Position numbers and translations under genes: made by a program. From positions 5,102,501-5,166,500 of the forward strand of contig NZ_CP088285.1 in assembly GCF_011516645.4 (NCBI RefSeq): a DNA stretch of 64,000 nucleotides, in the 5' to 3' direction. The first letter of the stretch is position 1; every line of letters begins with the position of its first letter. The DNA is from Bradyrhizobium septentrionale. Its GTDB lineage: Bacteria > Pseudomonadota > Alphaproteobacteria > Rhizobiales > Xanthobacteraceae. The notes under the pieces were generated by a model. It was not told the DNA's origin and made no database searches. It was given only the letters and a program-made list of their open reading frames with translations. Of the stretch, positions 44,155 through 52,407 are shown one piece after another.

Positions 44155-45783
44155 TCAAGCGGCGAGCTTTGGCTCCGAACCATCGCGCTCGGCTTTCCAA
44201 TTCCACGGCAGCAGCGTGTTCAGCTGATTGATCTTGGTACGTCCGGAGACGATGCGCTCGAGAACATCAGTAAAATAGTGCCGTGGGTCGATGTCGTGAA
44301 GCTTTGCGGAGTTGATGAGTGATGCGAGAGTGGCCCAGGTTTCGGCGCCGCCCTCACTGCCTGCGAACAGATAGTTTTTCTTTCCCAGCCCGATCGGCTT
44401 GATGCTGCGTTCGACCGTATTGCTGTCGATCTCGATGCGCCCATCATCGATGAATCGCGTCAGGCCATCCCAATGGTTGAGGGTGTAGCGGATCGCCTTG
44501 CCAAGGCCGGATTTCTTCGAGACTTCCAGCAGTCGCGCCTCGAGCCAGGGCTTGAAGTCCTCGATCAGCGGTCTGGTGTCGGATTGTCGCACCGCAGCTC
44601 GCTGCGTCGCCGGCAAACCGCGAATGCGATCCTCAATGGCGTAGAACATCGCGATCCGCTGCAGCGCTTCCGCGGCAATCGGCGATTTCGTCGCGATGTG
44701 GACGTCCCAGAACTTCCGCCGCGCATGCGCGAAGCAGAACGCCAGTTGTACCAGACGGCCGCCGTTTTTAATCAGCCCCTTGTACCCGGCGTAGCCGTCG
44801 ACCTGCAGGATGCCGTCGTAGTCTCCAAACAGCTGCCTGGCGCGGATTGCCTTGCGATCCTCGGCGAACACGTAGACTACTGCCGGCGGCGCCGGGCCGC
44901 CCCACGGGCGGTCGTCGGTGGCGATCGCCCAGAACTGGCAGACTTTGGTTCTGCCACGGCCGGGATCGAGAACTGGCAGCGGCGTCTCGTCGGCAAACAG
45001 CCGCGGGTAGGACATCACTGCGCGGCGCAACAGCGCGTGAAGCGGCTTCAGCCACCAGGCGACGCGGCCCATCCACGAGGCCAGCGTTTGCCGGTCGAGC
45101 GTGATGCCTTGGGCGGCAAACATCTGTTCCTGGCGATACAGCGGCAGCTGGTAGCCGTATTTCATCACCGCGACGTGGGCCAGCAAGGCTTCCGTCACCA
45201 TTCCACCGTCGATCGCCTGGGCCGGCGCGGGTGCCTGCAGAACACCCTGGCGGCATCCCCGGCAGCCGTACCGTGGACGCATGATGCGCTTGACCCGGTA
45301 CTGCATCGGAATGACGTCGAAGGCTTCCTTGACGGTCTCCCCGATCTTGTGCAGCTGCTCGCCGCAGCAAGGGCAGATGTGGCTCTCGATATCGATCACG
45401 ACATCGATGCGCGGCAAATGCTCCGGAAGCTTCCCCCGGTTGCGTCGCGCCGGTCGCTTTCCACGGCCCTCCGCTCCGTCAGGCAGCCTGCCTCCGGTCA
45501 CGTCGTCGTTGGCGGCGGCACGAACCGCCTGTGCCCTGATGGTGAAGAGAGACAGCTGTCCGATATCCAGTGTCTCGGAGCGCGGACCGAAGATCGTGCG
45601 CTTGTACTGGGACAGGATCATCAGGAGCTTGTCGTTCTCCTGGATCGCAGCGTCGCGTTGGGCGATCGCTGCATCACGCTCGGTCGCCAGCGTGCTGCAT
45701 TCCTCCGACAACGCCGCAAGCCGTGACGATAGCGTCATCACGGCTTGTCGGAGCAATGCTGGATCGGAAGGCAAATCACTCAT
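44155..45783 (-). CDS. tnpC: IS66 transposase TnpC (element 1)
   Basis: A 542-residue DDE transposase. Leucine-zipper-like N-terminus, zinc-finger CPCCGEQL ... YGCRGCRQG, then DETPLPVLDPGRG (first Asp), LQVDGYAGY (second Asp), FCFAHARRKFWDVH and SNTVERSIKPIGLGKKNYLFAGSEGGAETWA (Glu region). Full length and apparently intact. Confidence 0.95.
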   Translation of the reverse strand: MSDLPSDPALLRQAVMTLSSRLAALSEECSTLATERDAAIAQRDAAIQENDKLLMILSQYKRTIFGPRSETLDIGQLSLFTIRAQAVRAAANDDVTGGRLPDGAEGRGKRPARRNRGKLPEHLPRIDVVIDIESHICPCCGEQLHKIGETVKEAFDVIPMQYRVKRIMRPRYGCRGCRQGVLQAPAPAQAIDGGMVTEALLAHVAVMKYGYQLPLYRQEQMFAAQGITLDRQTLASWMGRVAWWLKPLHALLRRAVMSYPRLFADETPLPVLDPGRGRTKVCQFWAIATDDRPWGGPAPPAVVYVFAEDRKAIRARQLFGDYDGILQVDGYAGYKGLIKNGGRLVQLAFCFAHARRKFWDVHIATKSPIAAEALQRIAMFYAIEDRIRGLPATQRAAVRQSDTRPLIEDFKPWLEARLLEVSKKSGLGKAIRYTLNHWDGLTRFIDDGRIEIDSNTVERSIKPIGLGKKNYLFAGSEGGAETWATLASLINSAKLHDIDPRHYFTDVLERIVSGRTKINQLNTLLPWNWKAERDGSEPKLAA

Positions 45784-45837
45784 GCAGAGCGATTCTACAA
45801 CAACTCCGCATGAGTGACGAACGACTCTTGATAATGA

Positions 45838-46188
45838 TCAACCAGCTCGCATCGGCTGATCCACAACTCGCATCGGCACACGCTTCCAGTCCGAGCCATC
45901 GAGCAGCACCGAGAGCTGAGCATGAGATAGCGACATGACGCCTTCCTTGATCGGCGGCCAGGTGAACTGCCCCTCGATTCTTTTGTAGTAAAGGACAAGG
46001 CCGCTTCCATCCCAAGTCAGGATCTTCACGCGATCTCGGCGCTTGGAGCGGAAGACATAAAGTCCGCCGTCGAACGGATCGGCTCCAAAGGCCTCGCTCA
46101 CCAGCATCGCCAGCGAGTCCATGCCGCGGCGGAAATCGACCGGCTGCGTCGCAATCCAGATCGACAACCCAGCTCGAAGCCCGATCAT
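45838..46188 (-). CDS. tnpB: IS66 accessory protein TnpB (element 1)
   Basis: A 116-residue protein with the TnpB pattern RKGMD-like DFRRGMDSLAMLVSEAFGADPFDGGLYVFRSKRRDRVKILTWDGSGLVLYYKR. ATG 46188 overlaps the tnpA stop by 4 bases (ATGA). It is required with TnpA and TnpC for transposition in this family. Confidence 0.95.
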   Translation of the reverse strand: MIGLRAGLSIWIATQPVDFRRGMDSLAMLVSEAFGADPFDGGLYVFRSKRRDRVKILTWDGSGLVLYYKRIEGQFTWPPIKEGVMSLSHAQLSVLLDGSDWKRVPMRVVDQPMRAG

Positions 46189-46628
46189 CGACCAACCGTC
46201 CCGACCGCCGCCAGCACCTCGCACAGTGCCTCCCGGTCGACTGTCCCCCTGACACGGATGCGAATCGCGCCGACCTCGATCTCGATCGCCGCCTGCTCCT
46301 CACTCGGGCGCCCACAGCCGGTGATCGCGACCGGCACAAAGCCAGGTGGCATGCCTCTGTCCCCGCGCTCCGCGACCTGCGCCCGCGTAGCCTGGCGACG
46401 CCAGAGAAACAACAGGCTTGGACTGATGTCGTGTCGCCGCGCCACTGCGGACACGCTTGCACCCGGCGCAAAACTCTCCGCAACAATCGCCGCCTTCGCA
46501 TCGGTCGACCAGCGCCGACGTCGGCCCGTCCCGGTGATGATCTCGACACGCTGCAGCGTGTCGGCGCCGTGTTCGAGGATAGGCATATGCCTATCCTTAT
46601 CGCTATCCTTACGACTATCCTTTGACAT
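46185..46628 (-). CDS. tnpA: IS66 accessory protein TnpA (element 1)
   Basis: A 147-residue protein from ATG 46628 (ATG 46649 also possible). RRRRWSTDAKAAIVAESFAPGASVSAVARRHDISPSLLFLWRRQ is the helix-turn-helix of IS66 TnpA. The tail EVGAIRIRVRGTVDREALCEVLAAV is typical. Confidence 0.93.
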   Translation of the reverse strand: MSKDSRKDSDKDRHMPILEHGADTLQRVEIITGTGRRRRWSTDAKAAIVAESFAPGASVSAVARRHDISPSLLFLWRRQATRAQVAERGDRGMPPGFVPVAITGCGRPSEEQAAIEIEVGAIRIRVRGTVDREALCEVLAAVGTVGR

Positions 46629-46712
46629 TGTGACCTCGCGACAAACCATTCCGCGAGATCTTCCTAGCCGACCAGATCAACCCTCAGCGCGTGGTCTCCG
46701 CATGACGCTCAC

Positions 46713-46861
46713 GAAGAAGCGGCCGCGAGCCCCGGATCGGATGCAGCTTCTGGCGATGGCAATGGCCAGGTGGGTCTTGCCTGTGCCGGTGCCGCCAACC
46801 AGCACGACGTTGCGTTGTTGGGCGATGAAGCCGCCGCCAGCGAGATCATTGACGAGAGTCT
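46713..46861 (-). pseudogene. istB: istB, middle fragment
   Basis: Codes for LVNDLAGGGFIAQQRNVVLVGGTGTGKTHLAIAIARSCIRSGARGRFF: the start of the AAA+ ATPase with its Walker A (GGTGTGKT). It continues directly from the N-terminal piece at 49465-49711 once element 2 and one target copy are removed. The remaining C-terminal half, including Walker B, is missing because element 1 begins at 46712. Confidence 0.85.
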
Positions 46862-46869
46862 GATTGATC
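46862..46869. repeat. 8-bp target duplication, left copy
   Basis: GATTGATC, identical to 49465-49472. Eight bases is the normal IS66 duplication length. Confidence 0.85.
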
Positions 46870-46946
46870 GTACGCATACGACGAGGACCGCGTGATGGAC
46901 GCATGCGCGCGGGTACGGCGAGCTCTATGATGGCGTTGCGTGAAGG

Positions 46947-48620
46947 TCAGGCGGCCTGCTGATCGGCGGGCTTGTCGGCTTGGCGCAGGAGCTTCCATTC
47001 CCAGGGCAGCAATTCGTGCAGACGCGATGCGGGAAGATCGGCGATACGGGCGAGGACGTCGGCGAGCCAGGCTTTCGGATCGACGTCGTTGAGACGACAG
47101 GTCGTGATCATCGTCAGCATGATGGCGGCACGGTCGGCACCACGCTGGCTGCCGGCGAAGGTCCAGTTGCGCCTTCCCAAGGCGATGCCTCTCAATGCGC
47201 GCTCAGCACAATTGTTGGTCAAGCAGATCCTGCCATCGTCGAGGAAGCGGGCGAAGTCGTCCCAGCGCCTGAGCATGTAATTCATAGGCTTCAGGACCTC
47301 GGAGGAGCGAGAGAGGGTTTCGCGCTCACGCAGCAACCAGGCGTGCATGTCCCCGAGGAGCGGCTTGCTCTTTTCCTGGCGCACGGCGCGCCGCTCTTCG
47401 GCGCCGCAGCCGTTAATGGCGCGCTCGATCTCGAACAACACATCCAGGCGCCTGACCGCCTCCAGCGCGATCGGAGAGACCGGTTTACCTCTCTTGCCTT
47501 CCCGGGCATTCTTCTCGATGTCAGCCAGCTCGAAGAAGCCCCGCCGCGCATGGGCGAAGCAAAACGCCGGCGTAATCGGCAGCACCTTCTTCTGCGGGTC
47601 GAACAGTGGCTCGAAGCCGTTGTAGCAATCGGCTTGCAGGATGCCGGCGAAGGCGGCCAGATGCTTCTGCGGATGCTCGCCTCGTCGGTCGCTCGAGGCG
47701 TAATAGACCGCCGCCGGCGGCGCAGGCCCGGCAAAGGGCCGGTTATCCCGCACATAAGTCCAGATCCGCCCGGTCGTGCACTTGCCCTTCGCCAGGATAC
47801 GGATGGTGGTGTCATCGCCATGAAGGCGCTCAGCAGCGAGCACATGGCGTTCGATCAAGTGGAAGAGTGGCATGACGGCGAAGGTCCCGTGGCCGACCTG
47901 GTCGGCCAGCGTCGACAGCGGCAAATCGATCCTCTCGGCCTTAAAGCGCGCACTCTGGCGGTTGAGCGGGATATGCATGCCGAACTTGTCGAACAGGATC
48001 GTCGCCAGCAATTGTGGGCCGATGAAGCCGCGCGGCGTGGCATGGAACGGCGCAGGCGGCTGGCTGATCTTCTCGCAATCGCGGCAGGTGAACTTCTCGC
48101 GCACTGTTTCGATGACCTTGAAGCGACGCGGGATCTCCTCCAGCGTCTTGGTCACATCCTCGCCGACCTTCGCCAGCCGCGATCCGCCGCAGCAGGCGCA
48201 GCTCGTCGGAGCGTCAATGACGACGCGCTCGTGTTCGATGTCGTCCGGCCAAGGCTTGCGCACCGGCCGCTTGCGCGTGAAGGGGCGGACGTTCTGCGTC
48301 TTCGCCGCTGCGGCCTGCGCCGCAAGCTCATCCTCGCTCGCCGTGGCGACGAGGTCTTCGAGCTCCAGTTCCAACTGCTCGAGCAGCCGCGCCGTGCGCT
48401 CGGAGCGCTGCCCGTACAGTTCGCGTTTCAGCTTCTCGATGCGCAACTCGAGATGAGCGATCAGCGCCTCGGTATCCGACAGTTTCGCCTGCGCATTCGC
48501 GGCTTGCGCCTGCCAGTTGGCGGCCTTCGCCTCGGCTTTCTGTCGCGCCTCACGCTCGGCCTGCAGCGCCGCCAGGGCACTGACAAGGTCCGATGGAAGA
48601 TCATCCGGCTTCGATATCAT
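46947..48620 (-). CDS. tnpC: IS66 transposase TnpC (element 2)
   Basis: A 557-residue transposase. A long coiled coil covers residues 10-70, the zinc finger is SCACCGGSRL ... FTCRDCEKI, and the catalytic blocks are HGDDTTIRILAKGKCTTGRIW, LQADCYNGFEPLF, FCFAHARRGFFELAD and NNCAERALRGIALGRRNWTFAGSQRGADRAA. It is clearly diverged from element 1, so the two IS are not recent copies of each other. Confidence 0.95.
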   Translation of the reverse strand: MISKPDDLPSDLVSALAALQAEREARQKAEAKAANWQAQAANAQAKLSDTEALIAHLELRIEKLKRELYGQRSERTARLLEQLELELEDLVATASEDELAAQAAAAKTQNVRPFTRKRPVRKPWPDDIEHERVVIDAPTSCACCGGSRLAKVGEDVTKTLEEIPRRFKVIETVREKFTCRDCEKISQPPAPFHATPRGFIGPQLLATILFDKFGMHIPLNRQSARFKAERIDLPLSTLADQVGHGTFAVMPLFHLIERHVLAAERLHGDDTTIRILAKGKCTTGRIWTYVRDNRPFAGPAPPAAVYYASSDRRGEHPQKHLAAFAGILQADCYNGFEPLFDPQKKVLPITPAFCFAHARRGFFELADIEKNAREGKRGKPVSPIALEAVRRLDVLFEIERAINGCGAEERRAVRQEKSKPLLGDMHAWLLRERETLSRSSEVLKPMNYMLRRWDDFARFLDDGRICLTNNCAERALRGIALGRRNWTFAGSQRGADRAAIMLTMITTCRLNDVDPKAWLADVLARIADLPASRLHELLPWEWKLLRQADKPADQQAA

Positions 48621-48666
48621 GGAGCCATTGAATCAGATCGAGCCGCAGATTCAAACCGTAAAACGA

Positions 48667-49014
48667 CTATCCGACCCGCGTCGGACGCTGGGTTTCTTGA
48701 GGGTTGCGCCAATCGATCCCGGACAACAGATAGCTCAACTGCGCCGGAGAGATCGTTACCGATTCACCAGCAACCGATGGCCAGATGAACCTGCCTCTCT
48801 CGAGTCTTTTGGTGAACAAGCAGGCGCCCTGGCCATCGTGCCAAATGACCTTCAATAGATCACCGCGTTTGCCCCGGAAGCAGAAAAGACCGCCGCCCAT
48901 GGCGTCGCGCTTGAGCACTTCCTGCACGCGCAGAGCCAGGCTCGGAAAGCCGCACCGCATGTCGGTATGGCCCGTCGCCAGCCACACCCGCACGCCCGTC
49001 GGGATCGGGATCAT
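48667..49014 (-). CDS. tnpB: IS66 accessory protein TnpB (element 2)
   Basis: A 115-residue protein: VRVWLATGHTDMRCGFPSLALRVQEVLKRDAMGGGLFCFRGKRGDLLKVIWHDGQGACLFTKRLERGRFIWPS. Overlaps the tnpA stop by 4 bases. Confidence 0.95.
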   Translation of the reverse strand: MIPIPTGVRVWLATGHTDMRCGFPSLALRVQEVLKRDAMGGGLFCFRGKRGDLLKVIWHDGQGACLFTKRLERGRFIWPSVAGESVTISPAQLSYLLSGIDWRNPQETQRPTRVG

Positions 49015-49406
49015 CGGCGCGCCAGGCCCCGAGCAATTCGAACGACCGCCTCGATATCCGCACCGGGGCCGAAGACCACGCGCAGCCCCTGAGGGCTCAC
49101 GATTTCGATCTGACCTGTCTCGACAGCTTCCGTCGTTGGCGGCGTACTTGCCGCAACTATCGCAGGGACGAATGTCGGGCCGATCGAATCCTCTTCGGCC
49201 GGATCATGACAGGTCCAAGCCTTGCGCCAGCTCAGCAGAAGCTGACGTGATATCCCATACCGGCGAGCCGTCGCCGACACCAGTCGTGGCCCCGAGAAGC
49301 TCTCCTCTACGATTCTGAGCTTCTCCGCACGCGTCCAGCGTCGCCGCCGACCGGTCTCCACCAAATCCATGCGGCTCAGCACCGCACTGTCCTTATGTAC
49401 GTCCAT
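49011..49406 (-). CDS. tnpA: IS66 accessory protein TnpA (element 2)
   Basis: A 131-residue protein. RRRRWTRAEKLRIVEESFSGPRLVSATARRYGISRQLLLSWRKAW is the DNA-binding helix-turn-helix. It starts at ATG 49406, 58 bases inside the right end of the element. Confidence 0.93.
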   Translation of the reverse strand: MDVHKDSAVLSRMDLVETGRRRRWTRAEKLRIVEESFSGPRLVSATARRYGISRQLLLSWRKAWTCHDPAEEDSIGPTFVPAIVAASTPPTTEAVETGQIEIVSPQGLRVVFGPGADIEAVVRIARGLARR

Positions 49407-49464
49407 AAGGACAGTCAGCTACAGATCGGAAAAACTCGCAAGACGGCCGCCCTCGGACGGATAC

Positions 49465-49472
49465 GATTGATC
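49465..49472. repeat. 8-bp target duplication, right copy
   Basis: GATTGATC, the pair of 46862-46869. It falls within the istB codons for TPIN. Confidence 0.85.
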
Positions 49473-49711
49473 GGCGTGCCGTCGAACTGGAAGTCGGCAA
49501 TGTCCTTGGCAAGCGGCAGCTTGGCAATGGTGAGCTGGTATTTGATCGACCTGGCTTGCTTCTCGTTGATCTCGGCGTTGAGCAGGTCGCCGACAATGCG
49601 CTGAGGTTCGTGCTGGCGTTTGACGGCAGTTGCCATGATCTCGTCGAAGGCAGCCTTCATGCCGTAGAGCTTGAGTTCGCCCATGAGGTCGAAGATTTGG
49701 GTTCGTTCCAT
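49465..49711 (-). pseudogene. istB: istB, N-terminal fragment
   Basis: MERTQIFDLMGELKLYGMKAAFDEIMATAVKRQHEPQRIVGDLLNAEINEKQARSIKYQLTIAKLPLAKDI is the DNA-binding N-domain of IstB. It is broken after FDGTPIN by element 2. The ATG at 49711 overlaps the istA stop (ATGA). Confidence 0.9.
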
Positions 49712-51210
49712 CAGATGGTCCTCCGGAGGTTGTCGTAGCGGGCACAATCGGCGATCGGCGCATGACGGAGCGTCAGTGCGGCCGGCGTCATGATGTTGGC
49801 CGGTGGGGCGGGTTCACGTTGACGGGCCAGGATATTGAGCACGACATCGGCGGAATGGACGCTGTGACTGAGCGCTTCAGCACAGGCTGCTTCCACCGCG
49901 GGCAGACCGTCAGTCAGCACCGCGTTGAGGATGTCGACCATCTGCCGATTGCCATCGTCGGTGCTGGCAAGCTTGCGCCGGATCCGCTCGATCGCGGCCG
50001 GCAGCACCCAGTCTTTGAAGGGAGCACCGTTGCGCAAGGCGCCGGGTTTGCGGGCGAGCACCGGCACATAATGCCAGGGGTCGTAGACGGTATCGCCGCG
50101 GCCAAAGGATCGCGGGTGCTCGGCAACGATGCGTCCATCCTGACGGATCACAATGCGATCGGCATAGGCTTGAACCTCGACCGGTCGTCCGACTGCGCTG
50201 GCTGCGACCGAGTATTTGTTATTGTCGAAGCGCACCAGGCAGGTCTTCGAGACCGATGCCGTCACCGCATGGAAGCCGTCGAAGCGGCCGGCATAGGGAA
50301 CGAGTTTGGGGCGTTCGGCTTCGAACACTTCCCAGATCGTCTGATCGACCAGCTCCGGATGGCGATGAGCCTTGGCGTAGGCGATGCATTTGTCGAGCAG
50401 CCAGACGTTTAACTCGTCGAGGTTTTTGAACCGCAGCCGCGGCGTGAAGAAGCGTTCCCTGACCAGCCCGACCTGGTTCTCGACCTGCCCCTTCTCCCAG
50501 CCCGACGCTGGCGTGCAGGCGACCGGATCGACCAGATAGTGGCTGCACATCTGCAGGAAGCGGCGATTGTAGAGACGCCCTTTACCGACGAAGATCGTCT
50601 CTACGGCGGTCTTCATGTTGTCGTAGATGCCGCGGGTGCAGGTGCCTTTGAACAGGGCGAACGCCCGGTCGTGGGCGTCGAACACCATCTCCTGCGTCTC
50701 CCGCGGATAGGCCCGCACGAACAGCATGCGGCTGTGACAGAGCCGGACATGGGCGGCCTTCACCATCACCGTGGTGCCGCTCAGCAAGACCACCTCGTGG
50801 CTCCAGTCGAACTGGTAGGCTTCGCCGGGGGCAAAGCTCAGCGGGACATAAGCGGCCGCGGTCGATTGCCCGCGTTCTTTGCTCCACCGCCTGGCGTAAC
50901 GCCGCACGGCATCGTAACCGCCGTCGTAGCCGCTCCCGCGCAGCTCTTCGAAGATCCGGATCAGCGTCAGCTGTTCACGAGCCGGTTTGGTCGCGTTCGC
51001 CGCCAGCAGCCTATCGAGCTCCGATGCCCACCGCCCCAGCTTTGGTCGTGGCTGCACCTGCCGCTCGTACTCGAAGGAGGTCCCTCCGGACCTCAGCACC
51101 TTCCGGACCGTGTTCCGCGACACCTTCAGGTCGCGGGCGATCTCCTTGATCGTCTTGCCCTTGATGAAGTGCTCGCGCCGAATCCGCGCAATCGTCTCCA
51201 CGACCAGCAT
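49711..51210 (-). CDS. istA: IS21 transposase IstA
   Basis: A 499-residue transposase. The N-terminal helix-turn-helix is GKTIKEIARDLKVSRNTVRKVLRS. The catalytic core has AYQFDWSHEVVLL (first Asp), GIYDNMKTAVETI (second Asp) and GWEKGQVENQVGLVRERFF (Glu). The C-terminal beta-barrel region follows. Full length; its partner IstB is destroyed, so the element cannot move without help in trans. Confidence 0.95.
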   Translation of the reverse strand: MLVVETIARIRREHFIKGKTIKEIARDLKVSRNTVRKVLRSGGTSFEYERQVQPRPKLGRWASELDRLLAANATKPAREQLTLIRIFEELRGSGYDGGYDAVRRYARRWSKERGQSTAAAYVPLSFAPGEAYQFDWSHEVVLLSGTTVMVKAAHVRLCHSRMLFVRAYPRETQEMVFDAHDRAFALFKGTCTRGIYDNMKTAVETIFVGKGRLYNRRFLQMCSHYLVDPVACTPASGWEKGQVENQVGLVRERFFTPRLRFKNLDELNVWLLDKCIAYAKAHRHPELVDQTIWEVFEAERPKLVPYAGRFDGFHAVTASVSKTCLVRFDNNKYSVAASAVGRPVEVQAYADRIVIRQDGRIVAEHPRSFGRGDTVYDPWHYVPVLARKPGALRNGAPFKDWVLPAAIERIRRKLASTDDGNRQMVDILNAVLTDGLPAVEAACAEALSHSVHSADVVLNILARQREPAPPANIMTPAALTLRHAPIADCARYDNLRRTI

Positions 51211-51312
51211 CCCCGACCACCTGCTTCATTCCAAAGCAGGCAGCGCAACAGACCAACCTACAGGGGGTCAATTTTGGACGCCGATCCCCCGGCTTAGGGG
51301 GTCAATATTGCA

Positions 51313-51729
51313 GGCCGAATGACAGGCAACGCAAGCCAGCAAAGCAACTTTGAGCGGCGGATGGAGGATTTGCAGGTTGATTCGACGGATGGGACCCCCG
51401 CAAGCTCGCCTTCGCCGGATCGGGCTGTCGCAGAGGGCCGTGGACGGATCAGCCGAGGCGATATCGGCGGTTCGATGCGGATGCCGCCACACCCTGGTTC
51501 TAGAGGCGGCGCGCTCAGCGGTGCGCGGGCGAGCGTGGACATTCCCCGCTTTCAGCTTGGAGCTTCGCCCTAGCGCCGCAGTCCAGTTTGCGGGATGACC
51601 CGTTCAGCAGCGAACGCTACAGCTTGCCGGACTCAGACGCTGCGGTTCACGCCAAGAGCGGAAAAATCCGCGGACTGTGGTCACGCATCAGATCGGGGGC
51701 GGCAAAGCCCTTGGCGGGAGCAGGAGTAA
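51313..51729. other. Gene-free flank of the IS21
   Basis: No frame of convincing length or pattern was found. The sequence is GC-rich and probably degraded foreign DNA. Confidence 0.4.
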
Positions 51730-52030
51730 AAAACCCTCGCGAGACGCGGGGCAGTCAGAGGTTTCTTCAACGAAGCGTCGCATTCATTACGCGAGGCAGC
51801 CGGCCGGACGCGCGGGGTCGACGCGCTCATCAAAGAGTTAGCGGCAGGCAATCTCAGCGAAGGCAACATCAAAAATGCGGCGACCGACCCGCGCCGTTTG
51901 AGCGTGCGCCTGCGGGAGAACGGCAGGCGCGATTGGCTCGCTTTTCGAATTCGTCTGGCACAGGAGGCGCAGCGCTGGCAGGAACGCGGGAGAACCATCG
52001 TCAGCAGCTGGATCGCGACCGTGGATTTAC
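51730..52030 (+). pseudogene. Possible gene remnant of unknown type
   Basis: After a stop near 51727 one plus-strand frame reads RGFFNEASHSLREAAGRTRGVDALIKELAAGNLSEGNIKNAATDPRRLSVRLRENGRRDWLAFRIRLAQEAQRWQERG. The amphipathic, helix-rich composition is protein-like, unlike the frames on either side. There is no start codon with a ribosome site at the front, and the pattern fades after about 52020. I do not recognise a family. It may be the middle of a decayed gene. Confidence 0.3.
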
Positions 52031-52407
52031 GGATACCATGGACCTGCCAGCCATGCCCCTGCCGTCGACGGCTTCGCCTGTCTGTCCCATCATCCACGGC
52101 ACGAGGTGCGTACGGCCGGCGACGACATAGAACAAGATGCCGATCGGCGGCAGCCTGAGGCCAATCCTCAAATCCTGACCGAAACCGCCGCGCCACAGGT
52201 AGAGCGGGAAGGTCTGGCAGACCAGAATCGAGTCCAAGCTTAGTCAACAAATAAACTCCCGCCCAATTGCTTGATTCACGATGATCGTAGCCGAGTCTCG
52301 CGCCGATTGAAGCTGGTGCTAGGAGTTCATCCGGATCTCGTTGAAAGATCATAACTATGCTCGTGCGAACGCGAGCATGCTTGTGACCTAGTTCGCGGTG
52401 GTCCGGG
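52031..52407. other. Degraded intergenic sequence
   Basis: On the minus strand about 52080-52200 a frame reads FPLYLWRGGFGQDLRIGLRLPPIGILFYVVAG, which is hydrophobic and may be a piece of a membrane protein, but no whole gene is present. The rest up to the S10 peptidase stop shows nothing. Confidence 0.3.

Larger units (their letters stand above)
43580..46712 (-). mobile_element. IS66-family element 1 (with an extra gene)
   Basis: The boundaries are set by imperfect terminal inverted repeats: GTGAGCGTCACGAG at 43580 and, read inward on the minus strand from 46712, GTGAGCGTCATGCG; 18 of the first 23 bases agree. Inside are tnpA, tnpB and tnpC on the minus strand and a convergent passenger gene at 43717-44154. 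The total is 3133 bp. Flanking 8-mers (AGCGCCTC and GAAGAAGC) differ, so no target duplication remains. Confidence 0.8.
46870..49464 (-). mobile_element. IS66-family element 2, inserted in istB
   Basis: A 2595-bp element with tnpA, tnpB and tnpC. The ends read GTACGCATACGACGAGG and, from the right, GTATCCGTCCGAGGGCG (imperfect, both beginning GTA). Identical 8-bp target copies flank it and istB reads through in frame when it is removed. Complete and recently inserted by this evidence. Confidence 0.9.
46713..51312 (-). mobile_element. IS21-family element, interrupted and 3'-truncated
   Basis: istA is intact at the right and istB is split by IS66 element 2 and cut off by element 1. The outer end has two copies of AGGGGGTCAAT (51262-51272 and 51296-51306), and the tip ...TATTGCA fits the TG...CA ends with multiple terminal repeats known for IS21. 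The left end is lost. Confidence 0.8.

Noticed and set aside
46980..48788. A 602-residue plus-strand frame
   Set aside because: Antisense shadow of the IS66 tnpC gene, which has all catalytic motifs.
42039..51312. One composite transposon bounded by the two IS66 elements
   Set aside because: The two IS66 differ strongly in sequence and ends, and one is inserted inside the IS21, so they do not act as a matched pair.
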